Source: Bacilli bacterium
Lineage (GTDB): Bacteria; Bacillota_I; Bacilli_A; RF39; UBA660
Direction: 5' to 3'
Length of the DNA: 64,000 nucleotides
NCBI GenBank assembly: GCA_017435255.1
Contig: JAFSFI010000007.1
Location: 34,536 to 98,535 of the forward strand
The notes under the pieces were generated by a model. The model ran no database searches, had not been told where the DNA came from, and worked only from the letters and a program-made list of their open reading frames with translations. The translations under genes were made by a program, and so were the position numbers. This document shows, piece after piece, positions 52,649-58,505 of this stretch (its first letter is position 1; each line of letters begins with the position of its first letter).

Positions 52649-53912
52649 AATTGTACCAAGTTATGTATATACAACTAATGCTAATACCTAATATAAGGCC
52701 CCAAATACCTATTCTAAAGGCCGAAAATACTAAAAGTGATATAATTCTAATACAAATGCCAATTATCGTTGTAGTCATGTTTATACGGCTTTTACCCATA
52801 GCATCTAAACTAGTTGCAAGTGGAGCTTGAATATATTGAATTAAACAAATTGGCGCTAAAAACCTAATATAAGATATACCTTCTGTAGTGTTATAAATAA
52901 ACTTTAATGGTAATTCAGGAATCATTTCAAACAATATAGTAGCAGGAATCCCTACTAAAAGAGAAAAAAATATCGCTTGTTTAATTTTTCTTTTTATAAA
53001 TTTTTTATTGCTATTAGAATGAGCACGGCTTACTACTGGTAATAATGCTTGAGAAATGGCATTTGTAAAAAAAGATGGCAAAAGTAATAACGGCATTACA
53101 TAACCACTAACGATCCCATACTCGCGAACAATAAAAGAATTACTATATCCCACTTTTAAAAGTACAAAAGTTAAAACGATTGGTTCTAAAAAATAACCAA
53201 TAGAACCGATAATTCTACTACCGGTAGTAGGGAGTGATATGTTTAAAATCGCCTTTATATTTACAGGATCTGGTTTAATATCTTCCTTTCGGATACGAAA
53301 CTTTTTAGGTAAAAATAAAAACAATATTAAAGAAGACATTAATTCACTAACAACATTAACTAATATTAATCCTGATACAGCAAAAACTAAACTTTTATTA
53401 AGTAGAGCAGGAATAGTTATACTTATTAATATCAATCTAGTTATTTGTTCAGTAATATTAGATACGACATGTGGAATCATTCTTTGTTTTCCAAAAAAAT
53501 AGCCCCTCAATATGCTGGATAAACTATCAAAAGGTAATACTAATCCGATAGCTAGAATAGGGTAATAACATCTAGGATCCTTTAATAAATCATTAGCAAG
53601 TATTGGTGCAATTAAAATTATTATAAACATTAATATAATATTTAATATTAATGAAAACGGGATTATAGAAAAAACTATATTTTTGTTATTGTATTTATCT
53701 TCGGATACTAACTTGCTAATTGCTATTGGAAATCCTAATTGAGATATAGTCATAAAAAGAGCAAAAGTAGGGAAGATAAGCATATATAACCCAATTCCAT
53801 CTATACCTACTATTCTAGTCATAACTATTTTAATAATCATTCCGAGTATCTTAGTTAAAAAACCACCGATCATTAATATAATTGTTGAAGTAATAAATTT
53901 TTCTTTTTTCAT
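52620..53912 (-). CDS. spoVB: SpoVB-like polysaccharide/lipid flippase (MOP superfamily)
   Basis: The 430-residue protein has 12 or more transmembrane helices of the MATE/PST flippase superfamily. KFITSTIILMIGGFLTKILGMIIKIVMTRIVGIDGIGLYMLIFPTF is typical of stage V sporulation protein B and related lipid II flippases. In Bacillus SpoVB is needed for spore cortex. The start is probably ATG 53912 (MKKEKF). It has no good Shine-Dalgarno, and 18 in-frame codons continue upstream, so the start is uncertain. Confidence 0.82.
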   Translation of the reverse strand: MKKEKFITSTIILMIGGFLTKILGMIIKIVMTRIVGIDGIGLYMLIFPTFALFMTISQLGFPIAISKLVSEDKYNNKNIVFSIIPFSLILNIILMFIIILIAPILANDLLKDPRCYYPILAIGLVLPFDSLSSILRGYFFGKQRMIPHVVSNITEQITRLILISITIPALLNKSLVFAVSGLILVNVVSELMSSLILFLFLPKKFRIRKEDIKPDPVNIKAILNISLPTTGSRIIGSIGYFLEPIVLTFVLLKVGYSNSFIVREYGIVSGYVMPLLLLPSFFTNAISQALLPVVSRAHSNSNKKFIKRKIKQAIFFSLLVGIPATILFEMIPELPLKFIYNTTEGISYIRFLAPICLIQYIQAPLATSLDAMGKSRINMTTTIIGICIRIISLLVFSAFRIGIWGLILGISISCIYITWYNYKKLSNFLK

Positions 53913-53952
53913 ATAATAAATATATGTTTGATAAAAAAATATATACGAAAGC

Positions 53953-53977
53953 AAAATAAAAAGCAACCTCAGTTGCT
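53953..53977 (-). terminator. Terminator of the 28-residue miniprotein gene (minus strand)
   Basis: On the minus strand: AGCAAC, loop TGAG, GTTGCT, then a T-rich tail (plus strand 53954-53977). It lies between the miniprotein and spoVB. Confidence 0.72.
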
Positions 53978-53979
53978 AA

Positions 53980-54066
53980 TTACATATAAATTAGTGTAGC
54001 TACAAACGATAATATCATAACTATTAATAAGAAAACTGCTACAATTTTAGTAAATGTTTTATTCAT
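53980..54066 (-). CDS. 28-residue single-helix membrane miniprotein (Prli42-like)
   Basis: The ORF reads MNKTFTKIVAVFLLIVMILS followed by FVATLIYM: a short basic start and one transmembrane helix. On the minus strand AGAGGTGTGAAT precedes the ATG, TGATATAAT lies upstream, and a terminator follows the stop, so it has a complete single-gene expression unit. Size and composition resemble Prli42, the stressosome-anchoring miniprotein of Firmicutes, but at this length the resemblance is weak evidence. Absence of a stressosome operon in the window leaves the role open. Confidence 0.65.
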   Translation of the reverse strand: MNKTFTKIVAVFLLIVMILSFVATLIYM

Positions 54067-54084
54067 ATTCACACCTCTATTAAG

Positions 54085-54093
54085 ATTATATCA
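54085..54093 (-). promoter_or_regulatory. Extended -10 promoter of the miniprotein gene
   Basis: Read on the minus strand the sequence is TGATATAAT, about 19 bp upstream of the ATG at 54066. Confidence 0.6.
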
Positions 54094-54155
54094 TAAATAA
54101 ATGATATTTAGTAATAAATTTTATATAACTTAATAATATTAATTAGGTGAAGATA

Positions 54156-54785
54156 ATGAATATAGGACTTAAACGAACTAGTAATAGTATTATTAAGCAG
54201 AAAAAAGTATATGTATTTTTAATTAGTCTTATTACTATAGCATTGGTATCAGGAATATTTTTTTGGTTTATGCTAAGCAATGATGATAAAATCTTAATAA
54301 CGAGTGAATTAACTAATTTCTTTAATTGTATAAAGAAAGGTACAAGCATTAATTACTGGGGTTCTCTATTAAATTCAATAATTACTAATTTATTATATAT
54401 AATACTTATTTGGTTATTAGGTATTTCAATAATAGGACTACCTATTATATTAATAATGATAGCAATAAAAAGCTTTATAATAGGATTTTCTATATCTAGT
54501 ATTATTGCTGTTTATGGTTTTAAAGGAATTTTAGGTTCCATAGTATATATATTCCCTCATCAAATAGGTTTTTTATTGCTACTTTTACTATTAGGATTCT
54601 ATTCAATATCTTTTTGTATTAAATTATTTAAATACTTATTTTTAAAACAAATAATCAACTTTAAAGTAGTAATGAGAAGATATTTAAAGATATTAATATT
54701 ATCAGTATTAATTGCAGTGATGCTATCTTTGTTTGAGACATTAATATCAACATATTTAATTAAGTTGTTTACCACTATAATTTAG
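54156..54785 (+). CDS. spoIIM: Stage II sporulation protein M-like
   Basis: SpoIIM is a membrane subunit of the SpoIID-SpoIIM-SpoIIP peptidoglycan-degrading complex that drives engulfment. The 209-residue product has five predicted transmembrane helices and the family core WLLGISIIGLPIILIMIAIKSFIIGFSISSIIAVYGFKGIL...VYIFPHQIGFL. ATG 54156 follows AGGTGAAGATA; an in-frame GTG at 54147 overlaps that site. SpoIID and SpoIIP are not in the window. Confidence 0.85.
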   Translation: MNIGLKRTSNSIIKQKKVYVFLISLITIALVSGIFFWFMLSNDDKILITSELTNFFNCIKKGTSINYWGSLLNSIITNLLYIILIWLLGISIIGLPIILIMIAIKSFIIGFSISSIIAVYGFKGILGSIVYIFPHQIGFLLLLLLLGFYSISFCIKLFKYLFLKQIINFKVVMRRYLKILILSVLIAVMLSLFETLISTYLIKLFTTII

Positions 54786-54794
54786 TGGTTTTTC
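54771..54794 (+). terminator. Terminator overlapping the spoIIM stop
   Basis: ACCACTA (54771-54777), loop and TAGTGGT (54783-54789), then TTTTC. The stop codon is inside the 3' arm. Confidence 0.72.
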
Positions 54795-54817
54795 TTTTAA
54801 TTTAAATAAAAATAATA

Positions 54818-54823
54818 TATAAT
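54818..54823 (+). promoter_or_regulatory. -10 element of mnmA promoter
   Basis: TATAAT lies 19 bp before the mnmA ATG, followed by a GGTGAAG ribosome site. Confidence 0.5.
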
Positions 54824-54842
54824 TAGTTCGTGGTGAAGTTAT

Positions 54843-55874
54843 ATGAATAAGAAAACTGTAGGAATAGGAATGAGTGGGGGAGTTGATTCTGCTGCAGCTG
54901 CATATTTACTGAAAGAACAAGGGTATGATGTGGTTGGTATTACTATGAAATTAATTGACGACGACAAAAGCAATATTTCTATAAACGATGCTAAAGAGGT
55001 GTGCTCTATTCTAGGAATTAATCATTATGTAATTGATCTACAAAAGGAATTTAAAGATATTGTTATTACAAATTTTATTGATTCATTTAAAAATGGTATA
55101 ACGCCTAATCCCTGTGTGGTATGCAATAAACATTTTAAATTCGGGTTATTTTACGACAAAGCTAGAGAACTCGGGTGTGATCTTATTGCCACAGGACATT
55201 ATGCAAAGATTGAAAATGGAAGACTATATAGGGCTGATGTTATAGAAAAAGACCAATCATATTTCTTGTATGGTATAAACAGAGAATTATTAAATCATAT
55301 TATTTTTCCTTTACAAGGATATAAAAATAAAGAAGAAATAAGAACAATAGCTAAAAAAGCTGGTTTAACGATTAGTCATAAAAAAGATAGTCAAGAAATT
55401 TGTTTTATTCCTAACGATGATTACAAATCATTCTTAAATAATAACTTAACTAAAGAAATAATTATAGGGGATATTTGTTTGAAAGATGGCACTGTTCTAG
55501 GAAAGCATTCAGGGCTAATTAATTATACAATTGGTCAAAGAAAAGGGTTAAATATCAGTTATAAGGAACCACTGTATGTAACAATGATAGACAAAGAAAA
55601 TAATAGAGTCATAGTTGGTTCAAACGAAGATTTATTCAGTGATACATTATTGGCTACAAATATTAATTTGTTAGTAGATAAAAAAGAATTAAATAAAGAT
55701 ATATATGCAAAAGTTCGTTCGCGTGGCCAATTAAGAAAATGCAAAGTAGAATTCTTATCTAATAATGATATAAAAGTTACTCTATTAGAAAAAGAAAGAG
55801 CTATAACCAAAGGACAATCAGTTGTTTTTTATGATAATGATAATTGTTGCTTAGGCGGAGGAGTTATCAATTAA
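54843..55874 (+). CDS. mnmA: tRNA-specific 2-thiouridylase MnmA
   Basis: MnmA thiolates U34 of tRNAs for Lys, Glu and Gln. The 343-residue product has the PP-loop GMSGGVDSAAAAYLL (~9-23), NPCVVCNKHFKF with the first catalytic Cys, ATGHYAKI, and SQEICFIP with the second Cys, then the C-terminal beta-barrel with IGQRKGL. GGTGAAG precedes the ATG. It appears monocistronic with a terminator after it. Confidence 0.95.
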   Translation: MNKKTVGIGMSGGVDSAAAAYLLKEQGYDVVGITMKLIDDDKSNISINDAKEVCSILGINHYVIDLQKEFKDIVITNFIDSFKNGITPNPCVVCNKHFKFGLFYDKARELGCDLIATGHYAKIENGRLYRADVIEKDQSYFLYGINRELLNHIIFPLQGYKNKEEIRTIAKKAGLTISHKKDSQEICFIPNDDYKSFLNNNLTKEIIIGDICLKDGTVLGKHSGLINYTIGQRKGLNISYKEPLYVTMIDKENNRVIVGSNEDLFSDTLLATNINLLVDKKELNKDIYAKVRSRGQLRKCKVEFLSNNDIKVTLLEKERAITKGQSVVFYDNDNCCLGGGVIN

Positions 55875-55887
55875 GTATTAATTTAGC

Positions 55888-55915
55888 AAGTTATAGTTTT
55901 ACTATAACTTTTTAT
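55888..55915 (+). terminator. Terminator after mnmA
   Basis: AAGTTATAGT (55888-55897), loop TTT and ACTATAACTT (55901-55910), then T run. Confidence 0.85.
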
Positions 55916-55926
55916 TTTACCATGAT

Positions 55927-55993
55927 TTTACATTGCAAAAATAATCAAACTTTGTAAGTTTACACTTGACAATGTAAATCCCTGTGATAAAAT
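55927..55993 (+). promoter_or_regulatory. Promoter with overlapping inverted repeats, candidate autoregulatory operator
   Basis: TTGACA (55966-55971) with TAAAAT (55988-55993) at 16 bp gives a promoter. TTTACA-N8-TGTAAA (55959-55978) is centred on the -35, and a farther TTTACATTG (55927-55935) is the exact inverse of CAATGTAAA (55970-55978). Since the gene encodes a DNA-binding protein, autorepression is plausible. Confidence 0.6.
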
Positions 55994-56017
55994 TAATTAT
56001 ATGGAGGGTAGGTAGTT

Positions 56018-56785
56018 ATGGAGAGATTAAATAACTTACTAAATGAATTGGGGGTTTCAAAAGTAAGACTTGCTAAATACTTAGGAGTTTCAAGACAAAT
56101 GTTGTACAACTATTTAGCATTAAATACATTAGGGGAGTGGCCAAAAGAAAAAGCTACTAAACTTATGAGTTTGTTAAATATCAAAGAAGAAACTGAACTT
56201 GATAATATTGAAGTAGATGGTAGTTATATTATTGAAGTTGAAGGTAGATTAAACGAAGGAGTTAAAGATTCTTCAGATAAAGAAGTTTTGGCTGATTTAA
56301 AAGGTTTTAATAAAAAAGAACAAGAACTATTAACTGATATTATTAATTTATTAAAAGAAAAATTACAAGAAGATAATACTAAAGATACATATAATTCTTA
56401 TGTATATTTGTATCATTATTTACAATCAATGGAGACTTCTAAAGAATTAAAATATATTTTAGCATATATGTCTAAATCAATGGGATTTACTGATCCAATG
56501 GAATTTGCTTTTAATTCTGATCAACAATTTGTTTTTGAAAGCATTTTATTCTCTGGATTAACTTTATATAATAATGGTGGTTCATCTAAAGTTAAATTAG
56601 CTGAAGCACACAAAAGATTTGTTCAAGATATAGAACATAAAAACGAAGAAAAACTTAGTAGAACTCAAGAACTAAATACTGCTAAAGTACAAGCTTTAAG
56701 AGAATTAGGTTATACAGAAATTAATGAAGATAATGCTAAGGAAGTATTAGAAAAAATAGCAGAAATTCAATCTAGAAAAGTATAA
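56018..56785 (+). CDS. Helix-turn-helix DNA-binding protein
   Basis: The 255-residue protein has an N-terminal Xre/Cro-type HTH (LNNLLNELGVSKVRLAKYLGVSRQMLYNYLA, residues ~4-34) and a long, mostly helical C-terminal region that ends in a charged helix. The remainder matches no domain I know. It has its own promoter with inverted repeats and its own terminator. It is the last chromosomal gene before the left dif-like site, so in the uninfected genome it would lie beside dif. A role near the replication terminus is only suggested by position. Confidence 0.75.
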   Translation: MERLNNLLNELGVSKVRLAKYLGVSRQMLYNYLALNTLGEWPKEKATKLMSLLNIKEETELDNIEVDGSYIIEVEGRLNEGVKDSSDKEVLADLKGFNKKEQELLTDIINLLKEKLQEDNTKDTYNSYVYLYHYLQSMETSKELKYILAYMSKSMGFTDPMEFAFNSDQQFVFESILFSGLTLYNNGGSSKVKLAEAHKRFVQDIEHKNEEKLSRTQELNTAKVQALRELGYTEINEDNAKEVLEKIAEIQSRKV

Positions 56786-56790
56786 TAAAG

Positions 56791-56819
56791 AAAGACCTGA
56801 ATAGGTCTTTTCTTCTATT
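56791..56819 (+). terminator. Terminator of the HTH gene
   Basis: AAAGACCT (56791-56798), loop GAAT and AGGTCTTT (56803-56810), then a pyrimidine-rich tail. Confidence 0.78.
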
Positions 56820-56825
56820 TCTTTA

Positions 56826-56855
56826 ACTTCCGATAATTGAGTAGTTATGTTAATT
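56826..56855 (+). other. Left dif-like attachment site (attL)
   Basis: ACTTCCGATAA (XerC-type arm), an eight-base centre TTGAGTAG and TTATGTTAATT (XerD-type arm). The arms resemble the Firmicutes dif consensus (ACTTCCTA.AA and TTATGT). The first 15 bases are shared with the right site. Confidence 0.75.
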
Positions 56856-56858
56856 AAT

Positions 56859-56887
56859 AAAAATAGTGTAAATTATACACTGTTTTT
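56859..56887 (+). terminator. Terminator that would follow rep in the circular phage
   Basis: AAAAATAGTGTA (56859-56870) pairs with TACACTGTTTTT (56876-56887) with one T-G pair. In the excised circle it lies 15 bp after the predicted rep stop TAG (56842-56844). Confidence 0.75.
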
Positions 56888-56956
56888 CATTTGTTTTAAT
56901 TGAAATATTAAAATAAACATTATATATTGATAGTGTAGTAAGATAAGGAGTGATTT

Positions 56957-57199
56957 ATGTTTGGTAATTTTATTTTATTAATCATTTTATTAAGTATTAC
57001 ATTTTGTATTTCAATTGAATTAGGAATATTTACTTTGTTGCTTTTAGCTATCATATTACCTATAGCTAAATTTTTTAGAAATTTAGAGTTGAAAAAACAG
57101 GGCCGTAATATTGCTAAAGTAGAATATTATGCTGATAAAGAATATCAAAAGCTTTTAGATAAAGAAAACAATAATTATAATCCAAATAAAAAATACTGA
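56957..57199 (+). CDS. Small prophage membrane protein of unknown function
   Basis: The 80-residue protein has a hydrophobic N-terminal half forming one or two membrane helices (residues ~3-38) and a charged C-terminal half ending in an Asn/Lys-rich tail. AAGGAGTGATTT precedes the ATG. It lies just inside the left att site and converges with the repressor gene across a shared terminator. Its position beside the repressor suggests a lysogenic-state accessory gene, for example immunity or superinfection exclusion, but nothing in the sequence proves this. Confidence 0.6.
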   Translation: MFGNFILLIILLSITFCISIELGIFTLLLLAIILPIAKFFRNLELKKQGRNIAKVEYYADKEYQKLLDKENNNYNPNKKY

Positions 57200-57222
57200 A
57201 TTAATCAGTATTTTATTTTTTT
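57188..57222. terminator. Bidirectional terminator between the 80-residue gene and the repressor
   Basis: AAATACTGA (57191-57199), loop and TCAGTATTT (57205-57213), flanked by A and T runs. It contains the stop codons of both convergent genes. Confidence 0.8.
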
Positions 57223-57434
57223 CTAGGATATGGCTCTTTAATATTAGTTAACCCTAGAATGTAATCTATACTAGTGTTATAAAATAACGCTAGTTTTTTT
57301 AATATATCGGTTGGTATATCGTTTGTTCCTACTTCATACTTTGAATAACCTGTTTGCGACATATCTAAAAATTCAGCTATATCTTTTTGAAATAAATCTC
57401 TATCTTCTCTTAAATCTTTTAATCTATTATCCAT
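57213..57434 (-). CDS. Xre/cI-type phage repressor
   Basis: The 73-residue protein is essentially one helix-turn-helix domain: RLKDLREDRDLFQKDIAEFLDMSQTGYSKYEVGTNDIPTDILKKLALFYNTSIDYILGLTN. This is the classic Xre/HTH_3 layout with a short basic tail and no separate oligomerisation or autocleavage domain. GGAAGTGAG precedes the ATG on the minus strand. It is transcribed away from the early genes, and the intervening region holds three near-identical 19-bp palindromes. It is probably the lysogeny repressor. Confidence 0.88.
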   Translation of the reverse strand: MDNRLKDLREDRDLFQKDIAEFLDMSQTGYSKYEVGTNDIPTDILKKLALFYNTSIDYILGLTNIKEPYPRKK

Positions 57435-57461
57435 AATCTCACTTCCTAAATATATTTTCTC

Positions 57462-57535
57462 ATAATCTAAATTAGGTTATTGACATATAACCTAAAATAG
57501 GTTATATATTAATTAGATAACCTAAATCAGGTTAT
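57462..57535. promoter_or_regulatory. Three 19-bp operators of the prophage repressor
   Basis: O1 ATAATCTAAATTAGGTTAT (57462-57480), O2 ATAACCTAAAATAGGTTAT (57487-57505) and O3 ATAACCTAAATCAGGTTAT (57517-57535) share the palindromic consensus ATAAYCTAAAWYAGGTTAT. Centres are 25 and 30 bp apart. O2 overlaps the rightward promoter. The three-site layout resembles a lambda-like switch. Confidence 0.85.
57480..57508 (+). promoter_or_regulatory. Rightward early promoter of the prophage
   Basis: TTGACA (57480-57485), a 17-bp spacer and TATATA (57503-57508). The spacer is filled by operator O2, and the -35 touches the end of O1, so a bound repressor would block it. Confidence 0.75.
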
Positions 57536-57536
57536 T

Positions 57537-57682
57537 AAAATGCATTTCCAAAACGCATTTTATTATCGTTAATCATAATCCCCCTGATGTTTATGATTAA
57601 TACTTATGATAAACCTTTCTCACTTCATGTTGGTTTATCAATAGGGGAGTCCCTTTCTTTTCAGATTATGACAACTCCCCTA
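57537..57682 (+). other. Cluster of four stem-loops in the phage early leader
   Basis: Four consecutive inverted repeats occur: AAAATGC/GCATTTT (57537-57560), TTAATCATAA/TTATGATTAA (57569-57600), GATAAACC/GGTTTATC (57608-57639) and TAGGGGAGT/ACTCCCCTA (57642-57682). All are perfect and lie between the early promoter and the first early gene. No protein-coding potential is seen here. It could be an attenuator, a structured RNA or a single-strand origin. Confidence 0.6.
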
Positions 57683-57710
57683 AATTTAAATAGGAAAGGA
57701 GGTTCAAACA

Positions 57711-57890
57711 ATGGATGCTAAAAAATTAGATGCAACATTAGAAGAACGCACTAGTAAAAATGGTAATAAGTATCAATGTATAATTATCAAATTAACAGAT
57801 ACTTATGAAAAAAAGGTATTTTTAGATGCTGCTGAGTTAGAGTTAGTAAAAACATCTCAACCAACAACTAGATCACCTTTCGGTAAATAA
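57711..57890 (+). CDS. Small early phage protein (possible single-strand DNA-binding role)
   Basis: A 59-residue ORF starts at ATG 57711 after a perfect AAAGGAGG. It encodes MDAKKLDATLEERTSKNGNK, then YQCIIIKLTDTYEKKVFLDAAELELV and a polar tail. The short beta-rich pattern resembles small accessory proteins of Gram-positive rolling-circle elements. In filamentous phages the first gene after the regulatory region is usually the ssDNA-binding gV protein, so that role is plausible, but I cannot confirm an OB fold. Confidence 0.65.
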   Translation: MDAKKLDATLEERTSKNGNKYQCIIIKLTDTYEKKVFLDAAELELVKTSQPTTRSPFGK

Positions 57891-57892
57891 TA

Positions 57893-58117
57893 ATGTTTAA
57901 GAATATAGTAGTTTACTATAATCCAAACAAAAAAGAGTATTACTACAAAGTAGTTAAATATGTAGATTATGAAATAGGTCATAAAAATAGTTATGGACAT
58001 GAAGTGCTATTAATAATCAATGTAATGGACATTTGGTATCCACCAAAAGTCAGTGTAAAAGAAAGGGTATTAAAGAGGACAATCTCTTTTTTACAAAATA
58101 TATTAGAAAAGAAATAA
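57893..58117 (+). CDS. Small phage protein of unknown function
   Basis: The 74-residue basic, Tyr-rich soluble protein reads MFKNIVVYYNPNKKEYYYKV at its start and has a basic C-terminal helix (VKERVLKRTISFLQNILEKK). It begins two bases after the previous stop and ends 13 bases before the coat gene. I recognise no family. It is in the position of inovirus genes between gV and gVIII. Confidence 0.6.
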   Translation: MFKNIVVYYNPNKKEYYYKVVKYVDYEIGHKNSYGHEVLLIINVMDIWYPPKVSVKERVLKRTISFLQNILEKK

Positions 58118-58130
58118 GGAGGGTTTTGGC

Positions 58131-58310
58131 ATGGAAGGTACTGCAATGACTCTAGCAACATATCTAGAGACTTTAGGGCAAGTAATTACTGCTGTATTTG
58201 AATGGGTTGTTCAAGTAATGAGTATCATTACAAGTAATCCAATCTTACTTGTTCCATTCGGAGTAATAGCTTGTTATACAGCTGTTAGATTATTAAAGAA
58301 AATATTCTAA
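58131..58310 (+). CDS. Putative major coat protein (pVIII-like)
   Basis: The 59-residue ORF starts at ATG 58131 after AAGGAGGG. An acidic and polar N-terminus (MEGTAMTLATYLETLGQVI) leads to a long hydrophobic helix, and the chain ends in RLLKKIF, a basic C-terminus that would face phage DNA. This amphipathic acidic-hydrophobic-basic design and small size are those of filamentous-phage major capsid proteins; no cleavable signal peptide is evident. The strong terminator immediately downstream is the usual feature after gVIII. Confidence 0.75.
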   Translation: MEGTAMTLATYLETLGQVITAVFEWVVQVMSIITSNPILLVPFGVIACYTAVRLLKKIF

Positions 58311-58324
58311 TTAAAAGAATAGAG

Positions 58325-58378
58325 TAGAGGGGCTATATAAATTTTTATAATAAAGTTTATATTGTCTCTCTTTTTTTA
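58325..58378 (+). terminator. Terminator after the coat-protein gene
   Basis: A long imperfect hairpin (arms ~58325-58341 and ~58355-58370) is followed by seven T. In filamentous phages a terminator here raises coat protein relative to downstream virion proteins. Confidence 0.7.
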
Positions 58379-58397
58379 TCAGAAAGGGGTATTTAAA

Positions 58398-58505
58398 ATG
58401 GTTTATAAATTAACTATTTTTTGTAAATACAATTTCATATTAAAAATATTAGAAAGATTAAATTATGTAGAAATAACAGAATATGAGGAGGTAGGTTTAT
58501 TATGA
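58398..58505 (+). CDS. 35-residue phage ORF coupled to the pIII-like gene
   Basis: The ORF reads MVYKLTIFCKYNFILKILER then LNYVEITEYEEVGLL. AAAGGGGTATTTAAA precedes the ATG, and its TGA overlaps the ATG of the next gene (ATGA), indicating translational coupling. The AGGAGGT for the next gene lies inside it. It may be a leader peptide or a small protein; it has no clear membrane helix. Confidence 0.5.
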   Translation: MVYKLTIFCKYNFILKILERLNYVEITEYEEVGLL

